From NCBI RefSeq assembly GCF_014645735.1, contig NZ_BMMH01000003.1:62001-126000 (forward strand): DNA of 64,000 nt, read 5' to 3'. This stretch comes from Nocardia jinanensis. GTDB taxonomy: Bacteria > Actinomycetota > Actinomycetes > Mycobacteriales > Mycobacteriaceae. Shown here one piece after another: positions 30,970-41,168 of the stretch. The notes below the pieces were generated by a model, which was given only the letters and a program-made list of their open reading frames with translations, did no database searches and was not told the origin of the DNA. Both the position numbers and the translations under genes were made by a program. Within the stretch, counting starts at the first letter, position 1; each line of letters starts with the position of its first letter.

Positions 30970-32046
30970 TCACCCGACCGCGGAGAGATATTCGCTGTAG
31001 AACAGAGAGAGTCCGGCTGCCGAGGCCATCGCGGCCAGCAACCAGAATCTGATGATCACCGTGGTCTCCGCCCATTTGCTCAGTTCGAAATGATGGTGGA
31101 ACGGCGCCATCTTGAACAACCGGTTCCGGGTGGTCCGGAAGACCGCCACCTGCAGCACCACCGACGCCGCCTCGGCGACGAACAGCGCGCCGATGACCAC
31201 CATCAGCAGTTCGGTCCGGGTGGTGATGGACAGCCCGGCGAGCAGTCCACCGAGGGCCAGCGACCCGGTATCACCCATGAAGATCTTGGCGGGCGCGGCG
31301 TTCCACCACAGGAACCCGATACACGCCGCCGTACCGGCCGCGCAGACCAGCGCCAGATCCAGCGGGTCGCGCACGTTGTAACAGCCGGTTTCGGGTTTGG
31401 TCTCGCACGAGTGGTAGTACTGCCAGAACGTGATGACCACGTAGCCGCCGAGCACCAGGCTCATCGATCCCGCGGCCAGACCGTCCAGGCCGTCGGTGAG
31501 GTTCACCGCGTTCGACCATGCCACCACGATGAGGCAGACGAAGGCCAGGAACACCACCACACTCATCGAGACGGTGTTGATATCGCGCACATAGGACAGC
31601 TGCCGGCTGGCCGGGGAAAGCCCGCTGCCGCCGGGGAACTGCAACGCCAGCACACCGAACACGACCGCCGCGGTGATCTGGCCCAGATATTTACCCGCGG
31701 CCGTGAGCCCCAGGTTGCGGCCCTTGCGGATCTTGATGAAATCGTCGATGAATCCGACGACGCCCAGTGCGGTGGCCAGGCCCAGTACCAGGAGCGCCGA
31801 GGCGGTCGGGCCCTCTGCTTCATAACCGATCCCGATCAGATGGGAACCGAGATATCCGGCCCACATACCGATAATGATCGCCACGCCGCCCATGGTGGGC
31901 GTACCGCGTTTGGACTGGTGGCTGGCCGGGCCGTCTACCCGGATCTCCTGACCGAAGCCCTGCCGGGCGAATATTCGGATCAGTAGCGGAGTCAACAGGA
32001 TCGACACCGTCAGCGCGATCGCCGCCGCGAACAAGATCTGTCTCAT
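30970..32046 (-). CDS. mraY: Phospho-N-acetylmuramoyl-pentapeptide transferase
   Basis: MraY joins UDP-MurNAc-pentapeptide to undecaprenyl phosphate, forming lipid I. The 358-residue polytopic protein has the paired aspartates in [15 protein letters not shown]. The [12 protein letters not shown] loop and the [11 protein letters not shown] loop carry further catalytic residues, and a late HHHFE motif is present. It overlaps murF by 4 nt. Confidence 0.97.
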   Translation of the reverse strand: MRQILFAAAIALTVSILLTPLLIRIFARQGFGQEIRVDGPASHQSKRGTPTMGGVAIIIGMWAGYLGSHLIGIGYEAEGPTASALLVLGLATALGVVGFIDDFIKIRKGRNLGLTAAGKYLGQITAAVVFGVLALQFPGGSGLSPASRQLSYVRDINTVSMSVVVFLAFVCLIVVAWSNAVNLTDGLDGLAAGSMSLVLGGYVVITFWQYYHSCETKPETGCYNVRDPLDLALVCAAGTAACIGFLWWNAAPAKIFMGDTGSLALGGLLAGLSITTRTELLMVVIGALFVAEAASVVLQVAVFRTTRNRLFKMAPFHHHFELSKWAETTVIIRFWLLAAMASAAGLSLFYSEYLSAVG

Positions 32047-33593
32047 CGCACTGCCTCCGTGCTCACCCCGTCGGCGGCGGCGCCGCCAGGTGCCGGTGTG
32101 CCGGCACCTGTGTTCTTCTCACCCTCGGCCAGCAGCTGTTCGGCCACTGCCCACAGGCCGACCGATTGCGATGCCTTCACCAGCACCACATCACCCGCGC
32201 CGACTTCGGCGGCGAGCAACTCCACGGCCGCTTCGATATCCGGGACGAGCACCGATTCCTCACCCCATGAGCCTTCCATGACCGCTCCCTGGTGCATGCC
32301 CCGGGAGGGTCGTCCGGTCCCGACGACGATGAGCCGGTCCACATCCAGGCGGACGGCGAGGCGGCCGATCCCGTCGTGTTCGACCACCGATTCCGGGCCG
32401 AGTTCGGCCATTTCACCGAGCACCGCCCAGCTGCGCCGCGGGGTGTCACCCGTCCGGGCCATGGTGACCAGCGCTTTGAGCGCGGCCCGCATGGAATCCG
32501 GGTTGGCGTTGTAGGAATCGTTGATCACCGTGACCCCGGCGACACTGGTGCGCACGTCCATCCGCCGCGCCGATGCGGCCCGGGCGCCGGAGAGCGCGGT
32601 GACCAGGGTGTCGAGGTCGGCGCCGCATTCCAGAGCCACCGCGGCCGCCGACAGCGCGTTGCCGACCTGGTGTTCCCCGTGCACGGCCAGCGTCACCGGA
32701 CGATCGCCGAGCGGTGTGTGCAGGGTGAACGAAGCGCGGGCCTGATCGTCGAGAGTTGTTGCGGTGGCACGGATCCGCGCACTCGCGGAATGCCCGACCG
32801 TCACCACCCGGGCCACGGTACGCGAGGCCATGGCGGCGACATTCGGATCATCGGCGTTGAGTACGGCCAGACCGGTTTCGGGCAGGGCCTCGACGAGTTC
32901 GCCCTTGGTCCGCGCGATGGCCTCGCGACTGCCGAATTCGCCGAGATGTGCGGTGCCCACATTCAGCACCACCCCGATACTCGGCGGCGCCACCCGCGCC
33001 AGCGCGGCGATATGACCGGGTCCGCGCGCCGACATCTCCAGCACCAGGAACCGGGTCTCGGGGCCGGCGCGCAGGGCGGTCCACGGATGTCCGAGTTCGT
33101 TGTTGAAAGAACCGGGCGGGGCCACCACCGGCCCCAGTGGTGCGAGTACCGCCGCCAGCAGATCCTTGGTGGAGGTCTTACCCGAGGACCCGGTGACGCC
33201 GACGACCGTCAACCCGCCGGCCGCGACCAGCCGCGAAACGCTCTCCCGGGCCAGCGCGGCCAGCGCGGTGAGCACCGCGGCGCCCGTGCCGGTCGAATCA
33301 TGGCTCAGCGCGAGCGCACTCGACGGCACCGATCCGGGCGCCGGTGGTACGACGATGGCGGGGACTCCGACCGGCCGGGCCGCGAGCACGGCGATGGCGC
33401 CCGCCTCGATCGCGGCGGCGGCGTAGTCGTGACCGTCGGCGCGCTCGCCCGGCAGGGCGAGAAAGATATCGCCGGGACCGACTCGGCGCGAATCGAATTC
33501 GACCGAACCGGTCACCCTGGCTTCCGGGTCATCGATGTCGTGCAGCGTTGCGCCCACGACCTCGGCGATATCCCGCAGTGTCATTTCGATCAT
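32043..33593 (-). CDS. murF: UDP-N-acetylmuramoyl-tripeptide-D-alanyl-D-alanine ligase
   Basis: MurF adds D-Ala-D-Ala to the UDP-MurNAc tripeptide. In 516 residues the ATP loop [15 protein letters not shown] is at about residue 145. [20 protein letters not shown] and [17 protein letters not shown] follow. The frame extends to 33626, but ATG at 33593 gives an ATGA overlap with the murE stop, which fits the pattern of the operon. A Gly/Ala-rich tail ends the protein. Confidence 0.96.
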   Translation of the reverse strand: MIEMTLRDIAEVVGATLHDIDDPEARVTGSVEFDSRRVGPGDIFLALPGERADGHDYAAAAIEAGAIAVLAARPVGVPAIVVPPAPGSVPSSALALSHDSTGTGAAVLTALAALARESVSRLVAAGGLTVVGVTGSSGKTSTKDLLAAVLAPLGPVVAPPGSFNNELGHPWTALRAGPETRFLVLEMSARGPGHIAALARVAPPSIGVVLNVGTAHLGEFGSREAIARTKGELVEALPETGLAVLNADDPNVAAMASRTVARVVTVGHSASARIRATATTLDDQARASFTLHTPLGDRPVTLAVHGEHQVGNALSAAAVALECGADLDTLVTALSGARAASARRMDVRTSVAGVTVINDSYNANPDSMRAALKALVTMARTGDTPRRSWAVLGEMAELGPESVVEHDGIGRLAVRLDVDRLIVVGTGRPSRGMHQGAVMEGSWGEESVLVPDIEAAVELLAAEVGAGDVVLVKASQSVGLWAVAEQLLAEGEKNTGAGTPAPGGAAADGVSTEAVR

Positions 33594-35206
33594 GAAACTG
33601 TCAAGTCCTCCGCGCCCGTCGACCACGAACCGTTGTCCGCGCTCCCGGAACTGTGCCGCAATATCGAATCGATCGCCGCCGCGAGCACCTCGCGGTCGTC
33701 GAACGGATATTTCACCCCGTTGATCTCCTGCCCTACTTCGTGGCCTTTCCCCGCCACCAGCACCACGTCACCGGCGTGCGCCCAGCCGACAGCGGCCTCG
33801 ATGGCCGCGGTCCGGTCACCGATATCGCGGACCTCGCCGCGCTGGTCGTCGGAGACGCTCTGCGCGCCCGCCACCAGCGATGCCCGGATCGCGGACGGGT
33901 CCTCGGTGCGCGGGTTGTCATCGGTGACGATCAGCAGATCGGCACCCCGGGCCGCGGCCGCGCCCATCGGCCCGCGTTTACCGGTGTCCCGGTCGCCGCC
34001 GGCGCCGACCACCACCGCCAAACGGCCCCGGCTCCCCGCCGTGGCCAGATGGGTGCGCAGAGTCGCGATCACCGATTCCACGGCGGCGGGTTTATGGGCG
34101 TAGTCCACCAGAGCGAGGAACTCCTGCCCGCGCTCCACCCGCTGCATCCGGCCGGGCACATCCACGGTGGCCAGCGCGGGCGCGGCCGTCGCCGGAGCGA
34201 CCCCCGCCGCAGCGCATACCGCGACCGCCAGCAGTCCGTTGGCGATGTTGTAGTCACCGGGCAACCGCAACCGCACCGGGGTCTCGCCCTCGGGCCCGAT
34301 CGCGGTGAACTCCTGTTCACCGCCGTGGGCGCGGGCCGGGCCGGCCAGCGACCAATCCGCCGGTTCGGTGGTCGCCACCCGGATCGGCGCGTCCAGCCCG
34401 TCGGCGAGACGCCGGCCCCACGCATCGTCCACACACACCACAGCGGTGCCGGCGGCGACCGGAGAACCGGCTTCGAACAGCCGGCGTTTGGCGGCGAAAT
34501 AGTCCTCGAAGTCGGCGTGGAAATCCAGATGGTCCTGCGACAGGTTGGTGAACGCGCCCACAGCGAACCGCACGCCGTCCACCCGGCCCAGCGTCAGGGC
34601 GTGGCTGGACACCTCCATCACCACCGCGTCCACGCCCTGTTCCACCATCAGGGCGAACATGGCGTGCAGCTGCGGTGCCTCGGGCGTGGTGAGCGCACTG
34701 GGGACCCGGCGGCCCCCGATCCTGGTCTCGATGGTGCCGATCAGGGCGGTGGACAGCCCACCGGCAGCCAGCCCGGCCTCCACCAGGTACGACGTGGTCG
34801 TCTTGCCGGAGGTGCCGGTGATACCGATGATCCGCAACCGCTGCGACGGATGTCCGTAGATCGCGGCCGACAGTTCACCCAGGATCGCGCGCGGGTTCTC
34901 CCGCACCAGGACCGGGACCGGTAGCTCACCCGCCAGTTCGGCACCGGCGCCATCGGTGAGTACGGCGACCGCGCCGCGGGTCACAGCGTCCGCGGCGAAC
35001 CGGGCGCCGTGCGCCCGGGAGCCGGGTAACGCCGTGAACAGATCACCGGGTAGGACCGCGTCGGAGCGCTGTTCTATCCCGGTGACGAGCAGGTCGGTGG
35101 CGACCGGTGGCCGAAGTTCGGCGTCGATCAGATCCAGCAGGTCGGGCAGCGGTGTCGACAGCGGCCGGGCCGGCCGCAGCGCGTGCTGGCTGGACTGCGC
35201 GGGCAC
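33590..35206 (-). CDS. murE: UDP-N-acetylmuramoyl-L-alanyl-D-glutamate-2,6-diaminopimelate ligase
   Basis: MurE adds the third stem-peptide residue. In 538 residues the ATP loop ITGTSGKTTTSYLVE is at about residue 125. The TDDNPRTEDP segment carries the DNPR motif that selects meso-diaminopimelate over lysine. GTG at 35206 has a GAGAGGA ribosome-binding site. An 89-nt gap separates it from ftsI. Confidence 0.96.
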   Translation of the reverse strand: MPAQSSQHALRPARPLSTPLPDLLDLIDAELRPPVATDLLVTGIEQRSDAVLPGDLFTALPGSRAHGARFAADAVTRGAVAVLTDGAGAELAGELPVPVLVRENPRAILGELSAAIYGHPSQRLRIIGITGTSGKTTTSYLVEAGLAAGGLSTALIGTIETRIGGRRVPSALTTPEAPQLHAMFALMVEQGVDAVVMEVSSHALTLGRVDGVRFAVGAFTNLSQDHLDFHADFEDYFAAKRRLFEAGSPVAAGTAVVCVDDAWGRRLADGLDAPIRVATTEPADWSLAGPARAHGGEQEFTAIGPEGETPVRLRLPGDYNIANGLLAVAVCAAAGVAPATAAPALATVDVPGRMQRVERGQEFLALVDYAHKPAAVESVIATLRTHLATAGSRGRLAVVVGAGGDRDTGKRGPMGAAAARGADLLIVTDDNPRTEDPSAIRASLVAGAQSVSDDQRGEVRDIGDRTAAIEAAVGWAHAGDVVLVAGKGHEVGQEINGVKYPFDDREVLAAAIDSILRHSSGSADNGSWSTGAEDLTVS

Positions 35207-35295
35207 AGGATTCCTCTCTGCATGATGAAGCGCGGATACGACGACGAGTCAGGTTACCGACGCCACGTCACGGTCGGGTAAGCCGGTTCGCCGAA

Positions 35296-37260
35296 TCACG
35301 ACGCCTGCAGGACGAACTGCCGTTCCGGTTCACTCGACGGAGGTATCCGGTCCCGCTGCAGGGCCCAGGAGGCGATGTCGTGGAACAGTGGTGCCGCCGA
35401 CTGTCCACCGCTGCCGTCGGAACTGCGTACCGGCGCGTCGAGCATCATTCCGATGACGTAGCGCGGATTGTCCGCGGGTGCGATACCCGCGAAAGTGATC
35501 CAGTACGAGGAGCTCGAATAGCAGCCGCAGTTCGGGTCGACCTGCTGCGCCGTGCCTGTCTTCCCAGCGATCCGGTACCCGTCGACGGCGGCGGGGGATC
35601 CGGTTCCCATCTGCACGCCGGTCGGGTCGTTCTGTACTACGGACTGGAACATGGTGCGCAGCGTGCGCGAGGTTTCCGGGCTCACCACCCGCACCCCGTC
35701 GGGCGCCGGTTCCTCGGCGCGGGTCCCATCGGGTGCCACGGTGGCGCGCAGGATACGCGGTGGCATCCGGACCCCGTCGTTGGCGATGGCCTGGTACATC
35801 CCGGTCATCTGCAGGGTGGTCATCGAAAGACCCTGTCCGATGGGCAGGTTGGCGAAGGTACCGCCGGACCACTGGTCCCGGGCGGGCAGCAGCCCGGAGC
35901 TCTCGCCGGGAAGTCCCACCTCGGTACGCCGGCCCAGGCCGAAGCGTTCGAGCATATCGGCGAACCGGTCCTCCCCGACCCGCTGCGCCAGCATGAGGGT
36001 GCCCACGTTGGATGATTTACCGAAGATGCCGGTGGTGGTGTAGGGGACGACCCCGTGTTCCCAGGCATCGCCGACGGTCACCCCGGACATATCGATACGG
36101 CCCGGCACCTGGTGCACCTCGTCGGGCGTGGTGAGGCCGTACTCGACGGCCGCAGCCGCGGTGACCACCTTGTTCACCGAACCGGGTTCGAACGGCTGGG
36201 TCACCGACGGATTGTCCAGCCCGGCGGGGTCCCAGTGCTGTGGGCCGAGCGCCGGATTGAAGGTGTTGTCGTTGGCCATCGCCAGTACCTGGCCGGTCTT
36301 GGCGTCCAGCACCACCGCGGAGGCGGATTTCGCACCTGAGCGATCCTTGGCCTGCTGTACCTGCTGCTGCACATGGTTCTGCAGGTACGAGTCGAGGGTG
36401 AGCTCGACATTGTTACCGTCCACCGCGGGCTGCCGGTCCCGGATACTGCCGGGTATCACCGCACCGTCGGAGCCGCGGTCATAGGTATAGGAACCGTCGG
36501 TCCCGGCCAGCGCCGAATCCAGTGAGGCCTCCAGCCCGACCCGGCCGTGGCCGTCCCAGCCGGTGGCACCGACGATACTGGCCGCCAGCGACCCCCCCGG
36601 GTATTCGCGCGGGTCTTGCCGTTCCGTACCGATCTCGGGGAATTTCGCCGTGATCTCGTCGGCTTTTCGCGGGTCGACATTGCGCGCCAGGTACACGAAG
36701 GTCTGGTCGCTGCGCAGCTTCTCCAGCAGCTCGGATTCTCCGGGGCCCTCGTCGCCGAGCACCTGATGGACAGTGCGGGCGATATCCTCGAGCCGTCGAT
36801 CGGGATCGGGCGCCGTATCGTCTTTCGCCCTGGCGTCGGCGAGATCTTTGCGCACCCGGACCGGCTGGAAGTTCAGCGATTGGGCGGTGATGGTGAACGC
36901 CAGCGCCTTCCCGTTGCGGTCGGTGATGGTGCCGCGGGTGGCGGGAAGATCCTGATACGCGGTGCGCTGCCCCGCCGCCTGCGCCGACAGCGTCGGGGCG
37001 GCAACCGTCTGCAACCACAACAATTGCAGAGCTACCACGGCGAGGGCCACCAGCATGATCAACCGGCCGACGCCGAGCCGGATCCGCACCGGACCGCCCG
37101 GTGCGGATCGAGGGCCCGAGCGCGGCCGTCCGGGCGGACGGGGCCTGCCGGGCGCGGACCGGGCGACCTCGGCGGATTTCTTCTTCGCCTTTCCACGGTC
37201 GCTCGCGGCCCGGGATCTCGGCGCGGAATCGCGCCCGCGTCCCGACCCGCGCGGGTTCAT
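35296..37260 (-). CDS. ftsI: Septal peptidoglycan transpeptidase FtsI/PbpB (class B PBP)
   Basis: This is the class B penicillin-binding protein that cross-links septal wall with FtsW. In 654 residues there is a basic Arg/Pro-rich cytoplasmic head of about 65 residues and a single membrane helix. The PBP dimerisation domain begins LPATRGTITDRNGKALAF. The transpeptidase domain has the active serine in EPGSVNKVV (SxxK), SSN in GKSSNVG and KTG in AGKTGTAQQV. No PASTA domains follow. It overlaps the FtsL-like gene by 4 nt. It corresponds to Rv2163c. Confidence 0.95.
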   Translation of the reverse strand: MNPRGSGRGRDSAPRSRAASDRGKAKKKSAEVARSAPGRPRPPGRPRSGPRSAPGGPVRIRLGVGRLIMLVALAVVALQLLWLQTVAAPTLSAQAAGQRTAYQDLPATRGTITDRNGKALAFTITAQSLNFQPVRVRKDLADARAKDDTAPDPDRRLEDIARTVHQVLGDEGPGESELLEKLRSDQTFVYLARNVDPRKADEITAKFPEIGTERQDPREYPGGSLAASIVGATGWDGHGRVGLEASLDSALAGTDGSYTYDRGSDGAVIPGSIRDRQPAVDGNNVELTLDSYLQNHVQQQVQQAKDRSGAKSASAVVLDAKTGQVLAMANDNTFNPALGPQHWDPAGLDNPSVTQPFEPGSVNKVVTAAAAVEYGLTTPDEVHQVPGRIDMSGVTVGDAWEHGVVPYTTTGIFGKSSNVGTLMLAQRVGEDRFADMLERFGLGRRTEVGLPGESSGLLPARDQWSGGTFANLPIGQGLSMTTLQMTGMYQAIANDGVRMPPRILRATVAPDGTRAEEPAPDGVRVVSPETSRTLRTMFQSVVQNDPTGVQMGTGSPAAVDGYRIAGKTGTAQQVDPNCGCYSSSSYWITFAGIAPADNPRYVIGMMLDAPVRSSDGSGGQSAAPLFHDIASWALQRDRIPPSSEPERQFVLQAS

Positions 37261-38165
37261 CGCATCTCCTCACCCGCCGTAACAGGCGGTAGCGGCGCGA
37301 CCGACGTGGGTTCGACGGAGCCCGGCGCTTCCACCGGTGCCGACGCGTCGGCCGGGGCGGGCTCGCCGACGGGGGCGGGTGCTATGGCAGCGCCCTCGAC
37401 CGGAGCGGAAGCCCCAGCCGGAGCAGCGCCCTCGACCGGAGCCGGCGGCGGCACGTCGCCGCCGGCCGGTGCGGCCCCCTCCGGGACCGCCGCCGGGTCC
37501 GGAACCGGAACGCCCTCGACCGGCGGTGCCGTCGAGGTGGGTTCGGAACCCGGTGCGGCGAGTACATCGCCCGAGCCCGGCGCGGCGGAGTCCGATCGGG
37601 GCACGGCCGGAACCGGCACGATCCGCTCCCCCTGATCCGCCCCGGAGCGGGGCGCGCCGCGAGGCGGTGCGTTCAGCGGCGGGGCGGGTGGTCCCTGCGC
37701 GGGCTTCGGTTCACCGACCACGGTGACCGTCCCGTCCGGGGCGACCAGCAGCCGGGCCGGGTCCTGCGCCGGGATCATGCCGAGTTCCCGGGCACGAGTG
37801 GCGAGTTCGGGCGCGGAATCGGCGGCGGCCACCTCGCGCTGCAGGGCAGCACGTTCGTCGGAGAGCACCCGGTTGGTTTCGCGGGCGTCACTGAGCTGAT
37901 AGCTGTCCTCGGCGGCGCGGGTGGTCAGCACCAGGGTGAGGGCGAGCCCGCAGCCGAACATGGCCAGGATCGCGGCGACGAACGGCCCCCGCCCTGCCAG
38001 CTCCGTCCGCGGCGCGACCGCCGGCGCCGCACCGGGGCCACCGGCGCGCTGCCGACGCCGGGCGTACGCGCGCTGCGCCGCACCCGATTTCACCCGCTCC
38101 GCGTCGTGTACCCGCCGAGCCGGCCGCCCGGTCTCGGTACGTGTGCTCACGCTCATACCTGACAC
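37257..38165 (-). CDS. FtsL-like bitopic protein with Pro/Ala-rich tail
   Basis: In 302 residues a basic N-terminal region of about 60 is followed by one membrane helix (FVAAILAMFGCGLALTLVL). A short coiled-coil stretch (VLSDERAALQREVAAADSAPELATRARELGM, here quoted only to name its heptad region at residues 96-126) precedes a tail of about 165 residues rich in Pro, Ala, Val and Glu. Helix plus short coiled coil directly upstream of ftsI is the FtsL arrangement; M. tuberculosis Rv2164c holds the same place. The role in the FtsQLB complex is inferred from position and topology. Confidence 0.82.
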   Translation of the reverse strand: MSGMSVSTRTETGRPARRVHDAERVKSGAAQRAYARRRQRAGGPGAAPAVAPRTELAGRGPFVAAILAMFGCGLALTLVLTTRAAEDSYQLSDARETNRVLSDERAALQREVAAADSAPELATRARELGMIPAQDPARLLVAPDGTVTVVGEPKPAQGPPAPPLNAPPRGAPRSGADQGERIVPVPAVPRSDSAAPGSGDVLAAPGSEPTSTAPPVEGVPVPDPAAVPEGAAPAGGDVPPPAPVEGAAPAGASAPVEGAAIAPAPVGEPAPADASAPVEAPGSVEPTSVAPLPPVTAGEEMR

Positions 38166-38382
38166 CCCCGTATCGGTGTGATGGCCCGCGGTATCGACCC
38201 GCGCGCTCCTGTGCTGTGGTCCGTAATGCCCAGCCGGTGCTCCCCTGACACCACGAATGTGCGGACACCGATGCGACAGACGGAAATCGCATCCGCACCG
38301 TCGTACCGCAGTCGCCGCCCGCGGACAAGCGAATTCGCTGTTCCGTGGGCCCCTGCGGTACGGCCGGTGCCGGTGTCCGGAG

Positions 38383-39360
38383 TCATTCCGCGTCCTGCAC
38401 GATCTTCTCGGCCGCGCGCATCCGGACCGGCGCGGCGCGCGGGTTCTGCTCGATCTCGGCCGGACCCGCTTGTTCGGCGCCCCGGGTCAGGATGCGGAAC
38501 TCCGGGCCCATCCCCGGGAGCTCCACCGGAAGTCCGACCGGGGTACGAGATTTCGCTCGGTCGGCCAGCTCGTGCTTGACGACCCGGTCCTCGAGCGATT
38601 GATAGGACATGACCACGATGCGCCCGCCCGGCCGCAGTGCGGCCAGCGCGGCCGGCAGCGCCGCGCGCAGCGAATCGAGTTCGCCGTTGACCTCCACCCG
38701 CAGCGCCTGGAAGGTCCGTTTGGCCGGATGTCCACCGGTTCGGCGCGCGGGCGCGGGGATGGTGTCGTAGAGCAGGCTCACCAATTCGGCACTGGTACGC
38801 AACGGTTGCCGAGCGCGCCGGCGTACGACCTCGGCGGCGATCCGGTTCGCGAAACGTTCCTCGCCGTAGACCCTCAGGACCCGGGCTATCTCGCCCTTAC
38901 TGTAGGTGTTGAGTACATCGGCGGCGGTCGGGCCGGTGGTCGCGTCCATCCGCATATCCAGCGGGGCGTCCACGGAGTAGGCGAAACCCCGTTCGGCCTC
39001 GTCCAATTGCATGGATGAGACACCGAGATCCATCAGGATGCCGCTCACCGACTCGGTGGCGGGCAGACCGGCCTGCGCGAGCGCGTCGGCGATCCCGTCG
39101 TATCGCGTGTGCACCAGGGTGATCCGGTCAGCGTAGGGCCGGAGACGTTCGGTGGCGAGCGCGAGCGCGCGGGTATCGCGATCGAGGCCTACGAGCCGCA
39201 GCTCGGGGTGGGTGCGCAGGAAGTATTCGGCGTGGCCGCCGAGCCCGAGTGTCGCATCGAGGTAGACGGCCGCCGGAGCGTCGAGCACCGGATCGAGCAA
39301 TTCACCGGCGCGGGTGAGCAGAACAGGGACGTGTCGTGTGCCGTGCTGCTCACGGTTCAA
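38383..39360 (-). CDS. rsmH: 16S rRNA (cytosine-1402-N4)-methyltransferase
   Basis: RsmH methylates N4 of C1402 in the ribosomal P site using SAM. The conserved start [20 protein letters not shown] and the SAM-binding [14 protein letters not shown] are present. [30 protein letters not shown] and [11 protein letters not shown] follow. I place the start at TTG 39360: a perfect GGAGG lies 5-6 nt upstream (39366-39370), and the longer frame to 39438 adds 26 residues without family resemblance. The product is then 325 residues. Confidence 0.93.
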   Translation of the reverse strand: MNREQHGTRHVPVLLTRAGELLDPVLDAPAAVYLDATLGLGGHAEYFLRTHPELRLVGLDRDTRALALATERLRPYADRITLVHTRYDGIADALAQAGLPATESVSGILMDLGVSSMQLDEAERGFAYSVDAPLDMRMDATTGPTAADVLNTYSKGEIARVLRVYGEERFANRIAAEVVRRRARQPLRTSAELVSLLYDTIPAPARRTGGHPAKRTFQALRVEVNGELDSLRAALPAALAALRPGGRIVVMSYQSLEDRVVKHELADRAKSRTPVGLPVELPGMGPEFRILTRGAEQAGPAEIEQNPRAAPVRMRAAEKIVQDAE

Positions 39361-39638
39361 ATCGACCTCCGGGATCCTTGCCTCGCTCCGTGACGACCCG
39401 ATTCGGGTCGCGCCGCACCTGCTGCGGGTACGGATCATCGGCGCCGAAGCGGGCGAACAATTGATTGCGCGAAATGCGGCTGCGCCGATACTCCCTCCGG
39501 GGCGCTCACAGTGTGTGCGGTAGAAGGAAATCGGCGACGTTACGAATGCCGCGGGGTCTCTGACCGAAGCGGCACCTGGCGTCGGGGAAGTACGTCAGGG
39601 TCCGCATCCGGGCAGAGGCCGCGTGGCACTCGCGCGGG

Positions 39639-40070
39639 CTAGAAGATTCCGCCCAGCGCCTCGTCTCTCGCTTGCGCGTAGTCCTCCTCGTGCTCGGCGA
39701 GGTAGGTCTCCCACGCCTGCTTGTCCCATATCTCCAGGAAGTCGACCGAACCGATGACCGTACAGTCGCGGGTGAGATTCGCGTACCGGCGATGTTCGGC
39801 CGACAACACGATCCGGCCCTGCGAATCCAGGCGCTGTTCGTCCGTACCCGCTGCCAGCGCCCGGATGAAGGCCCGCGCCTGCGGGTTGCTCCGGGATGCC
39901 GACGCCGCGCGCCGGGCGAGCGCACTGAACTCGTCCTTCGGATAGACGGCAAGGCTGTGGTCTTGACCCTTGGTGACCATCAACCCTCCCGCCAGATCGT
40001 CTCGAAACTTTGCGGGCAATGTGAGTCGCCCTTTGTCGTCCAGACGAGGTGTGTGAGTACCGAGAAACAA
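39639..40070 (-). CDS. mraZ: Transcriptional regulator MraZ
   Basis: MraZ is an AbrB-fold DNA-binding protein that controls the dcw cluster. Its 143 residues contain two similar halves, each with the D-x-x-G-R signature: [14 protein letters not shown] at the N-terminus and [14 protein letters not shown] in the middle. TTG at 40070 is the start, 8 nt behind GGAGG. A triple GTGGG-type repeat about 90 nt upstream is its likely own operator. Confidence 0.95.
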   Translation of the reverse strand: MFLGTHTPRLDDKGRLTLPAKFRDDLAGGLMVTKGQDHSLAVYPKDEFSALARRAASASRSNPQARAFIRALAAGTDEQRLDSQGRIVLSAEHRRYANLTRDCTVIGSVDFLEIWDKQAWETYLAEHEEDYAQARDEALGGIF

Positions 40071-40155
40071 CCCGATACCTCCTACCGGACCACCTCGAAT
40101 GGTGTTGACCGACTATGCCGGTCGAGTGCCTTGCGGCCTCTCCTGTAGTGCGCGC

Positions 40156-40180
40156 TCCACATTACCCCACTTTCCCCCAC
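40156..40180 (-). promoter_or_regulatory. MraZ-binding repeats
   Basis: On the minus strand GTGGG, GTGGG and GTGGA occur at 40180-40176, 40170-40166 and 40160-40156. They are spaced exactly one helical turn apart (5-bp box, 5-bp spacer). This is the layout of known MraZ operators (TGGG-type boxes with 10-bp period) upstream of mraZ. Confidence 0.8.
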
Positions 40181-40480
40181 TTTCAATCGAAACACGGGGT
40201 GATGTGCCTCCCCGGTCGGCCGATTTCGCAGGTCACCCCAGCTATCACCGGATGGGTGAACTTTTCGCGGGCCCTGCCTCCTCGCGCGCGTCCGCGACCG
40301 TCGACTCCGGCGGCCTCCGTCAACTTCCAGCAAACCCCCTGTTCACGCCACGCAGGAAGAGTGAGTGGGGGCGGTGGAGGATCCCGGTGGGGCGGTGTGG
40401 GAAAAGGTGGTCCGGCGCACGTCCGGAAGGCCGGGTCCGCTCACCTGTCCGGCCGGCGAACCGGCCCGGCGCACGAACGA

Positions 40481-40520
40481 ACAGCGGTGCCGTACCGGTA
40501 ATCCGGTACGGCACCGCTGT
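40481..40520 (-). terminator. Strong stem-loop behind the DUF3040 gene
   Basis: A perfect 18-bp inverted repeat (40481-40498 with 40503-40520, loop TAAT) begins 24 nt beyond the DUF3040 stop. It insulates this gene from the dcw promoter region. Confidence 0.8.
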
Positions 40521-40544
40521 CGGCTCGTTCGATCGGCGGGGCGG

Positions 40545-40973
40545 TTACTCCTCGAACCTTCGGCGGAAACGGTCTTCCATCCGCTCGGTGAACCCACCGG
40601 AGCGCCGCGGGCGCCCACGCCCACCGGCTCGCTCCGACGACCCCGTCCCCGGCGGTTCGCCCGGCGAAGCGCCGCCACGGCCCGGCGAGGCGCCCTTGGC
40701 GCCGCCGAGCAGGAGCAGTACTCCCGCCGCGAACATGACAATGAACCCGATCAGACTGATGATCGGGAAGCCGCCGGGCCGCACCGGAAGGGCGATACCC
40801 GCGACGAGTAGGACAAGGCCCAATACGAACAGGGCCGCGGCCTGGAGTCGACGACGACTCGAGGTTGTACGAAGACGTCCACCGCGGACGGACGAGGCGA
40901 ACTTCGGATCCTCAGCATAGAGAGCGCTCTCGATCTGTTCGAGCATGCGCTGCTCGTGCTCGGAGAGTGGCAC
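40545..40973 (-). CDS. DUF3040 membrane protein
   Basis: This is a 142-residue protein of the DUF3040 family, function unknown. The N-terminus MPLSEHEQRMLEQIESALYAEDPKFA is the family signature. Two membrane helices lie at about residues 45-62 and 70-88, followed by an Arg/Gly/Pro-rich cytoplasmic tail. It is the counterpart of Rv2169c and stands between mraZ and the GNAT/lppM genes as there. Confidence 0.88.
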   Translation of the reverse strand: MPLSEHEQRMLEQIESALYAEDPKFASSVRGGRLRTTSSRRRLQAAALFVLGLVLLVAGIALPVRPGGFPIISLIGFIVMFAAGVLLLLGGAKGASPGRGGASPGEPPGTGSSERAGGRGRPRRSGGFTERMEDRFRRRFEE

Positions 40974-41168
40974 GGTACCTCCCCCGGCACTAGGTCGTGG
41001 CTGTCGCCTCCGGGTAGGCGACAGATAACCCCTTGGCGGCTATCTGTCATCAATGATACGAGTTCACCAAGAGCGGTACCACCATATGGGTGCAGCCGAA
41101 CGAAGTTCGTCGCCGGATCGCATCCGATCGGAGCCGAATGCAGAGGTCCCGCGGCCGGCGGCGAGCCC

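Larger units (their letters stand above)
40071..40544. other. mraZ upstream region
   Basis: These 474 bases contain no convincing gene. They hold the MraZ-type boxes (40156-40180) and the hairpin behind the DUF3040 gene (40481-40520). The dcw promoter should lie between them, but I cannot pin a -10/-35 pair. Confidence 0.5.

Noticed and set aside
39361..39438. RsmH start at 39438
   Set aside because: GGAGG directly before TTG 39360 and the family N-terminus favour the shorter form.
40082..40333. A small gene upstream of mraZ
   Set aside because: The 83-codon frame is Arg/Ser/Gly-rich, has no ribosome-binding site and covers the MraZ boxes.
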